In this document: positions 1-10,334 of the stretch, piece after piece
Layout: the number at the start of each line of letters is the position of its first letter
Position numbering within the stretch: the first letter of the stretch is position 1
Origin: Hyaloraphidium curvatum
Taxonomy: Eukaryota; Monoblepharomycota; Hyaloraphidiomycetes; Hyaloraphidiales; Hyaloraphidiaceae
Assembly: GCA_025558095.1 (NCBI GenBank)
Contig: JAIVFI010000033.1
Coordinates: 434,001-498,000, forward strand
Direction: 5' to 3'
DNA length: 64,000 bases
Notes under the pieces: generated by a model
Databases searched by the model: none
Told to the model about the DNA's origin: nothing
What the model saw: only the letters and a program-made list of their open reading frames with translations
Position numbers and translations under genes: made by a program

Positions 1-417
1 TCGAGCGTCTATTCGTACATTACCGAAACCGAGACCTTCAATGCGCCCCCGGTCACGACGACGATCACGTCGGTCTCCGTCTCCAACGCGCCTCCCGTGA
101 CGTCGACGGTCACCTCCGTCTCGGTCTCCAACGCTCCGCCGGTCACTCTCACGACGACGACCTCCCTCGCCGCCGTGACGGTCTTCAGCACGAGCACCGT
201 GTCGGTTCCGACCACGGTCGTCAAGACGCAGACCAGCGTCGTCACGAGCGTCTCGGTGTCCTCGTTCCAGGTGCCCGTGACGACCACCAAGGTCTCGACC
301 TCGACCAAGACAGTCGGAAAGGTTACCCTGACGCGCACGGCCACGTTGAAGACGACGAAAACCGTCAAGGTGACGTCGTTTAAGACCATCACGGTCAAGG
401 CAAAGAGGCGGAGGTGA
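1..417 (+). CDS. C-terminal part of a Thr/Ser/Val-rich repetitive protein, 5' end outside window
   Basis: The frame is open from base 1 to the TGA at 415-417, so the start lies to the left of the window. The 138 visible residues are almost entirely Thr, Ser and Val. A short unit ending in SVSVSNAPPVT occurs at least twice near the left edge, preceded by a diverged copy with NAPPVT. The protein finishes with a basic tail rich in Lys and Arg. Such low-complexity stretches are typical of O-glycosylated stalks of secreted or wall-attached fungal proteins, but no globular domain is visible and no function can be named. The antisense frame is also open and is treated as a shadow. Confidence 0.5.
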   Translation, partial: SSVYSYITETETFNAPPVTTTITSVSVSNAPPVTSTVTSVSVSNAPPVTLTTTTSLAAVTVFSTSTVSVPTTVVKTQTSVVTSVSVSSFQVPVTTTKVSTSTKTVGKVTLTRTATLKTTKTVKVTSFKTITVKAKRRR

Positions 418-697
418 AGGGGGAGTTCGGAAAGCTGAGGGGGGGAAAAATGGGGAGGACCGCCGGTCCAGGAAGCAAACTTTGAGAAGCCTTTGGATTT
501 CGCAAAGATCGTAGGAACACCATGTTGTAGTCCAGCACTTTCTTAGGTAGTTGAGTCTGAGTAGTCAGCAAACCTCTCGAGAAGAGGCACCCACGTCCTC
601 CGGCTTGCTTCCCGTACTTTCCAGCGGGCCGGCAGTCCTTTGCCCGCCGCTTTTGCCCACGATGTGCCCCGTGCCCCGACCGCCGCGACCGAGGGCT

Positions 698-1552
698 TCA
701 GTGCGCCGCGCCGTGCTCCCTGAACTCCCCGCTCATCTCTATCGTCCCGTCCTCCAGCATCACCCCGCACTTGCCTCCCCCGTACTCGACCCCGCCGATC
801 CCCGCCACGGTCCCGTCGAAACGATAGGCGGGGTGGTAGTACTTCGCCACGATCTCGGCGTCGCCCTCGACGTAGTGCGCGATCAGGCACCTCCGGAACC
901 TGTCCGCAGTCGCGTTGCGGTACGAGCCGTGGATGAGGTTCCCGTGGAAGAGGAGCACGTCGCCCGGCGCCATGTCGAGGACGATCGCCTCCATGCCGTC
1001 GGGCACCTTAAGCGTGTCCTTGGTCCAGCTTTCCTCGGCGTCCGACGGGCCGGGACACAGCACTGGCAAGGCATGGCTCCCCGGCACCACCGCCATCGCC
1101 CCGTTCCCGGCATCGCAGGAGTCCAGCGCGAGCCATACGCCGTGGCATGTGCCCGGATCGGCTCTCAGGTATCTGTTGTCCTGGTGCAGCGCCTGGCCGC
1201 GAGCTCCAGGGGGTTTGAAATACGCCATCGTCTGCACGGCAAGGGGTTCGGCGCCGAGGATGGCGACGAGGCACGTCCGAAGGCGGGCGTCCAGCATGAA
1301 GTCCATCGCGACGGGGTCGCGGCGGTGCGGCTGGAGGAGCCGCGGGTACCGCTTGAGCGGATCGGGGTGCGAAGGGTCGGGTTTCTCCTCGGCGGAAGCG
1401 TCGCCGGTTTCGACGGCGGAGGTGAAATGGTCGCGGAGCGAAGCGGCCTCGGCCGGGGAAAACAGCCCGCGGGCGATGCAGAAGCCGTCGGCGGCGTACT
1501 GCCCGGCTAGCTGCGATAGCAGGGCCGGCGGAATGACTGCACCGGTGGCCAT
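698..1552 (-). CDS. Phytanoyl-CoA dioxygenase (PhyH) family Fe(II)/2-oxoglutarate oxygenase
   Basis: This intron-less 284-residue protein has the PhyH layout. An HxD iron-binding pair lies in LHQDNRY (about His123 and Asp125), a distal His in LIHGS (about His208), and a 2-oxoglutarate-binding Arg about ten residues later. The family hydroxylates small molecules or acyl-CoA esters using Fe(II), O2 and 2-oxoglutarate. Substrate cannot be told from sequence. The ATG at 1550-1552 begins MATGAVIPP, and homology starts soon after. In-frame sequence further upstream is low complexity and runs into the neighbouring gene. The gene is divergent from the multi-TM gene at 1705. It has no clear PTS1 (C-terminus ends AAH). 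Confidence 0.85.
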   Translation of the reverse strand: MATGAVIPPALLSQLAGQYAADGFCIARGLFSPAEAASLRDHFTSAVETGDASAEEKPDPSHPDPLKRYPRLLQPHRRDPVAMDFMLDARLRTCLVAILGAEPLAVQTMAYFKPPGARGQALHQDNRYLRADPGTCHGVWLALDSCDAGNGAMAVVPGSHALPVLCPGPSDAEESWTKDTLKVPDGMEAIVLDMAPGDVLLFHGNLIHGSYRNATADRFRRCLIAHYVEGDAEIVAKYYHPAYRFDGTVAGIGGVEYGGGKCGVMLEDGTIEMSGEFREHGAAH

Positions 1553-1704
1553 TGTTTGGACGGAGTGGTACGGTATCTGGGTAGGTAGGGCGCAGAATCT
1601 GAAGGGATTTTGTCTCCCGCCAACATGCACACTCTTCATCTCCTGCCTTTCTTCGGATTGCAGATTAGGGACGTTGAGTGAAGGAAGCAATTTTGGAGGG
1701 CGCG
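1553..1704. promoter_or_regulatory. Short divergent intergenic promoter region
   Basis: Only 152 bp separate the start codons of the PhyH gene (minus strand) and the multi-TM gene (plus strand), so both promoters must lie here or overlap the genes. No clear TATA box was recognised. Confidence 0.4.
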
Positions 1705-3337
1705 ATGGCGGGGGAAAGCTCCGGCGACGCGTTTCCCGCCGTCTCCACCTCGCTTCCGGACGCGGTCTTCTCGCCTCCCGAGTGGCTGGCCCTCTTCCCT
1801 TCCGCACTACCGCCGCCGACCCGGATCTCGTCTCCCAGCTGGCGCTTGACTCCAGCAAACGATCCAGCAGCGGACCTGCGCGAGGCGCGGCCCCTGACCG
1901 CCGCGGCCATGCTGGGGGCTTTCGCACCGTATGCGGGTCTGCACGCCGTCGTCAAGTGGTTCTTTCTCCTTCTTCCGGTCACTTCGCACCGGGCGCCGTG
2001 GCCATTTGTTGCTGCTGAAACTGGCCTTGTCGTGCTCGCCGTCGCGCTGTGCCTCTTCGGCGCCGGGGAGTTCACCGCGGCGAGCCTGGCCGTCGGAATC
2101 CTACCTGTTGTCTCGTCTTGGGCCATCATGATCTACCGTTTCGTGCGAAGCCGTTATACCATGGTCAGCCCGAAGCGCGGCGGCCGCTCCGCTGACTTTT
2201 CGTCCCACCCGTTTGCCGGCATGGCGAGATGGCTGCAGCTTGTCCGCCCTGCCGAGGGCGAACTGGACGGGCGAGAGGTTGTTGGGACTGCGCCGGACGT
2301 CGCAGCTGTTGGCGCTAGCAACGGCACCAAAGGAGCTGTCTTGCACATCGGACTCGTCTCCCACGTCGACGGGGACCCGCATTGCCCGTGCGTTGTTTGC
2401 GCAGAGGATCTACCAGGCCTTGCAGGGCACCTGCGGATCTTAGAGCATGTCGCGAGGAGCATCATGAACTTTGCGTACGCCCTCTTTATGCTCCCGGCCC
2501 TCTTCAGCTTCCCAACCAGGGTTTGGACGACGTGGTGGACCGCCGTGGCCGCCGCGCTTGGGATCATCGGCTTCGCCACGGGCTGCATCATCTACATCGG
2601 GGTAAGAATACCCATCAACGTCGCCGCTCTCGAGCTCGAAGGGCGGCTTCATCGGCGCGCCCTCCGCATCGCTCTGCGGGACCTGCTCGACTGGTACGCC
2701 GCTGCGCTGAACAGTCCCGTTGACGGCACCGAGATGCGCATCAAGCCAGCGGCGGAAGAAGTCTACGTGATCCTGTATTCCATGCTCGTCGCGGGTTGGC
2801 GGAATCGCTTCCCTTCCTTGCTTACCGGCATTGGCTTCCTCGGGCTGAACATGGTCCTGCCCATCGTCGCCGCCATCGCCACCATGGTTGGTATTTGGGA
2901 CGCCACGCTGTTTCCGTCCGCCGGTCCTGACCCCGTTGCCCCAGATCGCTGGTTCCTGCGTCCCGATCTGGATCATCGTGATCCTCGTCACCTGCTTCAT
3001 GCTTCTCCTCATCGACCTCGTCAACCATGCGGCATCCAACGCCCAGATCGCGGCCTCCACGGAGCTCCTTCGGCTCGCCCGGGCAGAAGTTCACCGGCTC
3101 CTCGTCTCCTCCCCCGCAGGGCATCCCGCCCGCCCGGCGCTGGAACAGCACGCGGGTCTGATGGCCGCGTTCGGCGACGCGGCGGGGCTCGGAGCAAGGT
3201 TCGGAGGCGTAGTGATCGACTACGGCGTCGTGAGGACGGTCGGGGCAACTGTGTTCACCGTCGGGCTGGGGCTGTGGAGCTTGCTTAGGGGCGCATCCAT
3301 CTTCTTCGAGGTTGGCGTGGCTTGCCCGGCGCGCTGA
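1705..3337 (+). CDS. Multi-pass membrane protein, uncharacterised family (copy 1)
   Basis: Two exons, 1705-2886 and 2945-3337, are joined across a 58-bp intron (donor GTTGGT, branch CTGAC) to give about 524 residues. Hydrophobic segments fall near residues 72-94, 101-120, 124-146, 250-268 and 276-299, two adjacent ones lie near 380-425, and one is C-terminal, so seven or eight spans. A soluble loop after the third segment carries HVDGDPHCPC. Two C-terminal membrane segments are joined by a very short GSCVPIW turn. The paralog at 53980-55551 shares GDPxCPC, GSCVPxW and the C-terminal segment. The ATG at 1705 was chosen over an in-frame GTG at 1678. The long loop, then a TM pair, a long loop and a final TM recall seven-TM insect-chemoreceptor-like channels, but that is only a hypothesis. 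Confidence 0.75.
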
Positions 3338-3475
3338 GGCATCGCCGCAGTAACTGCAGCATAGGATTGAGGTCTTGAGCAATGGAAAAGCGGTCCATCC
3401 ACGGAATGAATCACCCTGCATCCCTCACTCAGCACTCGTCCGCACAGCAAAAACACGTCCGCCCACCAGACAACC

Positions 3476-4460
3476 ATGGCCCTCCGTGGACCCGCCGTTG
3501 TCGTTCTGCTCGTGCTCGCTCTCGTCCCGCTCGGCGCCCTCGCGCAGCAGACCGCCGGGACGGGCACCACCGGCACGGGCACCACCTTTGCCCCGACCTT
3601 CTCCACTCCGACCACCACTACGGCGGACACCGGCACACTCGTCCGCGTGTCCGCGTCGGCCACCGCCACAGCGCGTCCGGACAGAGTGCGAAGGGCGTAC
3701 GACCCGCAGAAGGCGCCCGCTGACTCACCGTTCCGCAGGCCATTCTCCTGATCGAGGTTTCCACCACCAACCGCACCGCCCAGGTGGGCTGGAATTGCTT
3801 TCTCATCGTCATGATATGTGAACTCCCCATGCCGACGATCAGGACGCCTCGAACACGAACGCCGCGCTCTCCTCCCGCGTCTCGGCCTCGGTCAACTCCA
3901 CCCTCTCCTCCCTAGCACCCGGCTCCACCCTCGAGACCCTCTCTATCTCCCTCTCTCCCGTGTACAACTACTCCAACACCCCGCCGGTCCTCGTCGGTTT
4001 CCAAGCATCGCAGATCTTCAAGACAACATTCGACGCCTCCCCTGCCGACCTCGGTCGCGCCGTCGGCGCTGCGATCGACGCGGCGGTGAGCTCTGGCGCC
4101 ACGGGACTGCGAGGGATCCTCTTCACTGTGCGTGATCCGGCTGCGCTGGAGGCAACGGCGCTGGCGCTCGCGGCCAGGAGGGCGGCCACGGAGGCCGATG
4201 TGCTGGCCGGGGCGCTCGGGAGGTCCGTAAAGAGGATCATCTCGGTCGACGAAACCGGAGGGGGAGGGGCGACGCCGGTGCCGACGGAAGTTGCTGCGGC
4301 GTCGCCTGGGGCGGGAGGGACAGGGGCGGGGGGCACGCAAGTGGTTCCGAGGTGGGTGATGGGCAGCGACCAAGCTGTGGTGCGATGCTGAACCCTGAGG
4401 ACGACGCCCAGGGCCGTGGAGGCCGTCTCGAGCGTCTCTCTGGAGGCGGAGGTCTCGTAG
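3476..4460 (+). CDS. Secreted SIMPL-domain (DUF541) protein
   Basis: Four exons are proposed: 3476-3685, 3739-3783, 3843-4351 and 4412-4460, giving 270 residues. A signal peptide (residues 1 to about 23, ending ALAQQ) precedes a Thr-rich linker. The SIMPL core follows: VSASATATARPD, then AILLIEVSTTNRTAQ, VYNYSNTPPVLVGFQAS, and GATGLRGILFTVRDP. It closes with a strand AVEAVSSVSLEAEVS that is supplied by the small last exon. Without the last splice the protein would end in an unrelated short tail at 4391, so the splice is supported by family architecture. SIMPL proteins are mostly bacterial envelope proteins of poorly known function. Finding one with a eukaryotic signal peptide and introns is unusual. 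Confidence 0.8.
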
Positions 4461-4737
4461 TCCGGGAAGAAATGGCGCTCTTTGCTTGTTGTTGAGGGGG
4501 TGGGCGGTTCAAGATCTTCTCGCCGTGTGGAGGTTTCAAGAACTCTGCACCATGTTGCAAAAGCATGAATCGATCTGCTGTTTGCTTAGTGTCCTTCCTC
4601 AAGCATTATCCATTCGATGGGTGTCGTCTCGGAAGTCGAATGATGGGGTCGACTTCGGTCGCACGAGAAGTCAAAGCGTTCCCTCGCGCGACAGCCCTTT
4701 CACCGGACTCTCCCGCGTCTTCGTGCCCTCGGATAAC

Positions 4738-6396
4738 ATGGGCAACTTGCAATCATCCACGAAGGACGCCACGATGGCCGTTGACACGCCCCCGCGCCCG
4801 GCGCAGCCGCGCTTGACGGAGTTCTTTCCCGCGGTCCCCGGACGCGACCCGCGGTGGAACCGGACGCAGCTTCGGAGCAAACTCCCGGTAGAGATCGTGA
4901 AGAAGATCGTGGAGTGGGTGGGAGGGGCTCTGCCCCCCTTGGCCTCCGCTGATCTCTCACGTTTCTCAAGCTTCGCGCTGGGACCACCGTGCCGCTGCGA
5001 GACGGGGGACTACTACCGCATCGCGGCGCACCATCGCACGTGCGCGTGTTTCTCGTGTCTCTGCACCTGCTACCAGACGACGACGACGGCGTCCAAGCTC
5101 GAGCGCGTCTCGTTCGTGTTCCGACAGCTCACCGAGGGGCGCTCGTGGTGCTACAAGGATATCGAGGGCTACCAGCTTGAAAGACTCGGCAAGCTCCTTG
5201 CGTATCTCGGCGACCATCGCGGGCGCGAACCTGCGACGCTCGCCCGCGTCCGGAGGTGCGACGTGAACACGCAGTACGGCGCGGAAGATGATCCCGCAAG
5301 CGGGATCCGACTCCTTGCCGAGGCCCTGGAGAGGATGAAGGGACTCCATGCTCTGCAGATCTCAACCTACGGTGTGCCATGGGATGCCACCAAGTCGGTG
5401 GTTGCCGCATCGACGTGCGCCGATCTGCGCAGCCTGAGGCTTCGCGGCATTTCCCTCTCCGGTGCCAGCCTAAGTGCTTGCTTGAGAGCTGCACGACATC
5501 TGAAAACGCTGGAGCTCGGCGGGCCGTGCACGGTGGATGAAGGGGTCATGGAGGCGCTGGCCGGATCCGTGGCGCCGACGCTCGAGTGCCTGACAGTAAA
5601 CAGAGGCTCCTACACCAACGATGACACCGCGAGCGAGACACGAACAGCTTTGAGGGATCGTCACTTGCTGCGGATTGTGGAAACGGTCCGAAGCCTCATG
5701 CTCCTCGATCTGGACGATTGCGCGGAGCTCACGGACGACTCGCTCGGCGCGGCCTTCGAAAAGTTCCGGGAGCTCGCATTTGTCCGGCTTCGCTCATGTC
5801 CTAGGGTGACGGATTCATCGCTGGCGAGGCTGGGCAGCTCTTGCCTGAGGGAGCTGGTCTTGGATTCCTCCGAAGACGTGGGCGATGTGTCCATCGTTCC
5901 GATCCTGCATCGAAACAGCGGCATCGAATGGCTCAGCCTGAAGAAGACACGAGTGACCGTAAGTGTCGAGGGATCTTCTGCCTTCCCATTTGCCTGACAG
6001 TACCGCACCCAGGACGCTATCGTTCCGCACCTGCTGGCGTCCCGCTTGACAATTAACGACCTGAGCCTCTCCTACACGCTTGTCACCTGGACCGGCTTGC
6101 AGCCCTTGATCGAGTCGGAACCGCCTCAGCTCTATTACCTCGGGATCAGCTCCGTTGCCGGGGTGGACGACGCCTCGGTTCGGTGCATCCGCGAGCACCT
6201 GCCGGGCCTCCAGACACTGAAGCTGGCCGGATGCGCGGGCATCACGCGGCCCGAAACGTTGCTGTACACCGTGTTCAAGAGGCAGGGAACGCTGGATAAC
6301 TTGTCCCTCTCGGGGATCCCGATCGCGGACGCCGACCTGATCGCGGCGCTGGAGAGGATCGCGGGGGACGAGCTGTACTTTTCCGACGACGACTAA
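4738..6396 (+). CDS. F-box-like leucine-rich repeat protein (copy 1, intact)
   Basis: Exons 4738-5958 and 6013-6396 flank a 54-bp intron with a GTAAGT donor and give 534 residues. The N-terminus MGNLQSS fits an N-myristoylation signal (Gly2, Ser6). Next comes LRSKLPVEIVKKIVEW, resembling an F-box helix, and a Cys-rich patch (PCRCETG, then CACFSCLCTC). The rest is an array of RNI/Amn1-type leucine-rich repeats with motifs such as LDLDDCAELTDDSLG and KLAGCAGIT. F-box/LRR proteins usually recruit substrates to SCF ubiquitin ligases; that role is inferred here. The start is fixed by alignment with the neighbouring paralog, which begins MGSVQSS. Confidence 0.8.
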
Positions 6397-6560
6397 ACCC
6401 GGCGAAAGCTCTTTTTGAGTGTACTTTGTTTCCCTATGCTTTCTTGTCCGACGTCGACGTCGACGGGAGTGTGATCGGTCGCACGAGAACGCGTCCATAC
6501 GACGCGACTCTCGGTTCGCGTTATCAAGCTCACGGCTCGCCACCGTCTCCTGCGACGACC

Positions 6561-8679
6561 ATGGGCAGCGTGCAGTCGTCCGCGAAGGGTGACGCGATGG
6601 ACGTGGACGCGCCGCGTCGGTCTGCCCAGGGGCGAATGACCTCTCTCTTCCCCGCCGTTCCCGGACGCGACACGCGGTGGAACCGCACCCAACTGAGGAG
6701 CAAGCTGCCGGTGGAGATCCTCGGAAAGATTGTCGAGTGGGTCCCGAGCGACCACCGCGAGGCTGACCGCTGATCTGGTCTGGGCCTCCGCAGATTCGCC
6801 CTCTGGCGCACCGTGCCGCTACGAGGCCGAGGTCGTGTTCCACGACCCGCCGTGCGGGTGTTCCGTGTGCGACTGCGACTATACCGAGACGAAGGACCTC
6901 GCGTGGACGCTCAGCAGGGTCTCGTTCGTCTTCCGGGAGCTGGTCGGTGGGCGGCAGTGGCATTGTCGCCATTTCGGCGGGTGGGCTCCTACCCAAGCGC
7001 TGTGCGACATCATCGATGCCTTCGGAGGAAGCAACGGCCTCGTGGAGAGTGTCCTGGATCGGGTCAGGATCTGCCGGCTGTCGCCTCCCAACGAGCGCGA
7101 GGACGGGAAGCCCCGACCAGGTTACCCTTGGGAAGACCGGTTCGCGGAAGGCCTGCGGCACATGCGGGGCCTCGAGAGGCTCATGCTATATGCTTATGGG
7201 GACTCTTCTGACGTTGCCAAGTTCCTGGAAGCCGCTGCTGTGTGCGTGGGGCTCCGGTCGTTGAGGCTCGACAGTGTCGGCTTCTCGGCGGACAGCCTCC
7301 GCGTATGTCTCGGCGCGACACGGAACCTGGCGATCCTGTGCGTGGCCGGGAAGATCGTGCTCGAGGACGCCTCGATCTTCGACGCGCTGGCCGAATCCGT
7401 CCCTGCGAGTCTCGAGAGCCTGACGATCTCCCAGCTGTGCGAGAACGACTTTCTGGAGGAGCTCTCTGAGGACGGCCCGCCTACGATGATGCTCGACCGA
7501 CACCTCCTCCGGATCGTGGAAGCCGCGAACGACCTCAAGGTGCTGGACCTCAGCGGCAGTGCCAAGCTCACGGACGCCTCGGTAGCGCCCGCGCTGGCCA
7601 ACCACGCCGGCCTGCGCAGGGTGTGCTTCAATGGCTGCGCGGGGATCACGGACGCGTCCCTTTCCGTGCTGGTGGCCAGTAGGCTGCGGGAGCTCTCTCT
7701 GGATTCCACGGGCGTCTCGGACGCCTCCGTCGTCCTGGCCCTTCAGCGCAACGCGGACCTTCGCACGGTCAACCTGAGGAACAGTGCAGTGCGCCAACCG
7801 GTCTGCGCGGGCTGAAACAGTCCGCCCCAACAGCAGACGGTGCCACGCCGTTACGCCGGCGTCGACTGGGGGGAGATCCGCAAACTCCCAGGAGCAGGGG
7901 AACGTACCGGCGCGCCTCGGCAGCCCGACCTCGGCGGCGGCGACCCCAAAGACCAAGACCCCAGACCCGGAGCACGCGAGAGGGTACCAACCTGTTGAGC
8001 GTTGCCGTTGTTCATGATTGACGCGGCGGAGGATGTCGACGAGAGCGGGGGAAGGGAGGAAACGGGTGAGTGGGGTGTCGACGGCGTGGTGGGGGTCGGC
8101 GGGGCCGCTGCAGCCGAGAGGTCGGGTCTCGCGGGCGTGTTCTTGACGACGGCAAGCGGGCCGACACCGGCAGGCTGCTGGGTGGGGGGAAGTATGCAGT
8201 AGGCGAGCGGGAGATAGGAACACCAACGTCACCGTGAGAGATTCTGCGCCCCACTAGCCGTCCCTGGGACCCGCTGATCCCGCGTCTGTTTTCAGGACGC
8301 CATCGTCCCGCATCTCACCCCGCTTCTCCCAACCCTCTGGGACCTCAGCGTCTCCGGCACTGCCGTCACCTGGCCCGCCCTCCGTCCGCTTATCCTCGCC
8401 AAGCCCCCCAAGCTCAAGCACCTGGCCATCAGCCGCATCCGGGGCGTCGACGACGATGCCGTCCGCTGCATCCGCGACAACCTCGGGTCGCTGGAGTCTC
8501 TGAGGATGGGGGGATGCGCCGGGATCACGAGGGCCGAGGTGCTGCTGTACATGAGGTTCAAGCTGCAGGACACGCTCGGCGTAATCTGCCTCGAGGGGGT
8601 ACCGGTCGCGGACGGGGACCTCGTGGACGCGATGGAGAGGATCAAAGGAGACGGGCTGTTTTACACCTCGCGGGACTGA
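6561..8679 (+). pseudogene. F-box-like LRR protein (copy 2), frameshifted and with a repeat-expanded intron
   Basis: This is a tandem paralog of the gene at 4738. The first coding block (6561 to about 6740, MGSVQSSAKG through KIVEW) is followed by matching sequence in another frame (from about 6742, TARLTADLVWAS onward, to about 7788). Removing one G from the GGG run near 6739-6741 restores the alignment. The last exon, 8296-8679, begins DAIVPHL exactly as in copy 1. The intervening intron is about 500 bp instead of 54, because a dispersed repeat (7784-8016) sits on the expected donor site. Two independent defects suggest a decaying gene, though the single base could be an assembly error and a new donor could be used. 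Confidence 0.65.
7784..8016 (-). repeat. Dispersed repeat, copy A (inverted relative to 23209-23439)
   Basis: This 233-bp block matches the reverse complement of 23209-23439 with only about six substitutions and a one-base gap by eye, roughly 97 percent identity. Weaker similarity continues to about 8085, including GAGGAAAC and GTGAGTGGGG blocks. The left edge coincides with the exon/intron boundary of the LRR copy 2 gene. It carries no long ORF, no terminal inverted repeats and no poly(A) that I can see, so its class is unknown. Confidence 0.75.
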
Positions 8680-8728
8680 TAGATTCGCTTACTGAGCACA
8701 CACTGGCAAATTGTCTCGGCCCCGCCAT

Positions 8729-9625
8729 TTACTTCGAACCCAGCACCTTCTTGACGAACCGCGCTATCTCCTCCCCGACCTGCTCCGGCGCTTCCAAAGC
8801 CGACGAGTGCCCCGTCCCCTCGATCTCCACCACCGCGCCCATCCCCGGCTTTCCCATCTCCGCCCGCATCCGCGCTGCCGCACCCCACCTGGCCCTCAGG
8901 TTGTCCACCGAGTACATGGCGTCCTCGGTTCCGAGCACCACCAGCGCCGGCACCTCCACTCGCCCGATTGCATGGGAAAGGTCCTCCCGCCGCTGCAGCA
9001 CCGCCTCCGCGGCCCTCTGCGCGTCGCTCCCCCGGACGGCAGCCATCGAGCCCGACAGTGTGGCCTTGATCTCCCCCGCCCGGGAGCCGGCGAGTGAGGT
9101 GCGCCCGATCAAGCTGCCCGAAGCGCCCGCGACGAACGCCCACGTCGGCAGGCGGGCGGTCAGGGGGATGAATCTGGCGCCGCCGGTGTTGGAGCCGCCG
9201 GCGATGGGGGTGTTGACGGGCACAATCCCCTTCATGACCGGCTTCCCGGCCGCGGGGGCGGCGGCGCAGGAACAAGCGGCGGCGATGGCAGCGCAGCCGC
9301 CCCACGAGGTGCCCCCCAGGAAGTACGGCATGCCTGCTGGCACCACGGTACCTGCGACCTTGAGGAACGCCGAACCGCACTCGTCCATTCGGAGTTCCGC
9401 GCCCTCCGCCAAGGTCGATCCGCCGAACCCCGGCGGGTCCACCAGCGCCGTGCCGATCCCCCTGCTTGCCAGATGGCGGGCGAGGGGAAGATGCTGCGAG
9501 GAATCGAAGAAGAGGCCGGACCACAGGAGCAGCGTGGGGGGCTGGGGGCCGACGAGGTGCACGGCGAGGGTGCCGAGAGGGGTTTCGACCGTGACCGGGG
9601 AAGCGGCGTGTATGGGTTGATCCAT
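8729..9625 (-). CDS. Alpha/beta-hydrolase fold protein
   Basis: A single-exon protein of 298 residues. The oxyanion region LLLWSGLFFDSSQ is followed by the nucleophile elbow GGTSWGG (Ser about 107). An acid residue lies in VVLGTEDAMYS and the catalytic His in EGTGHSSALE near the C-terminus, giving a complete Ser-Asp-His triad. The fold covers esterases, lipases and haloperoxidase-like enzymes, and the substrate cannot be predicted. The ATG at 9623-9625 (MDQPIH) is preferred to an upstream in-frame GTG. The gene converges on the LRR copy 2 gene with only 49 bp between stop codons. Confidence 0.85.
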   Translation of the reverse strand: MDQPIHAASPVTVETPLGTLAVHLVGPQPPTLLLWSGLFFDSSQHLPLARHLASRGIGTALVDPPGFGGSTLAEGAELRMDECGSAFLKVAGTVVPAGMPYFLGGTSWGGCAAIAAACSCAAAPAAGKPVMKGIVPVNTPIAGGSNTGGARFIPLTARLPTWAFVAGASGSLIGRTSLAGSRAGEIKATLSGSMAAVRGSDAQRAAEAVLQRREDLSHAIGRVEVPALVVLGTEDAMYSVDNLRARWGAAARMRAEMGKPGMGAVVEIEGTGHSSALEAPEQVGEEIARFVKKVLGSK

Positions 9626-10334
9626 GTCGGAGGGCCGATGATGAGATGTCACTGAGGCCGGCTGTTGGGGAAGCGGCGTTTTTCTGCGGTGATTTTTGAA
9701 GGCAACGACTCGGCGGTTCGGCGATTCGCGAAATCCCGGGACGGTGGCTGTGCGATCGGCGTAAGCCCCATTCGCCGGGTGACCTCCCGGCGCTTCGAAA
9801 TCCTAGTTGCCGTTCAGCTCGAACGCCGAACCAGATAATTTTGCAATTGATTTCGTGCCGTGGTATCAACGGCGTGGTCGGCACCGAGCTGCTTCGATCT
9901 GGACGACGGCCGCTCGATCGAGGGGTGCGTCCCGAGAAGAACCCGGCACGTATCCCGGCCCAATCTCCCTCCTGCAGCATCTTTCCACTCAATCCAACAA
10001 CTGAAATCCGCGGCTCGATATTCTTGCATCTGGTTCTCGAGCCAGACCCCGCCAGATTGGACCAATTCTCGGGCCAGAGGCCACGGAAAGCCGAGTTGTA
10101 GTTTGCCCCGCCCATGCGCCCGCATTGTCTATGGAACAAATTGAGGCATTTGCCAGAGGTTCTTGGGCGGCGCTCGGTTGATTTGTCCCGGACGGGCGCA
10201 GGCTTCCGGCGCACGGCGCGTGTGACACGGAAGAAAGTGGTGTGCCATCCAGCCCGAGCTCTTTCCCACGGAGTCTCCGCGTCAATGTATTGCTCCTCCG
10301 TGCGGGAATCGATCTGCACGCATCCGGTTTCCCG
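9626..10334. other. Intergenic region, no gene recognised
   Basis: About 700 bp with lower GC than its flanks and only short or unconvincing reading frames on both strands. It presumably holds the promoter of the hydrolase gene and the 3' region of the gene at 10335. No repeats or RNA genes were recognised. Confidence 0.4.

Noticed and set aside
4914-4970. Possible intron in the first F-box/LRR gene (GTGGGT donor, AAG acceptor)
   Set aside because: The paralog shows coding similarity across the same stretch (LTADLVWAS against LASADLSRF), so it is more likely exon sequence.
8661-10319. Minus-strand frame of about 550 codons
   Set aside because: Half of it is an out-of-frame shadow of the alpha/beta hydrolase, and the rest has no recognisable domain.
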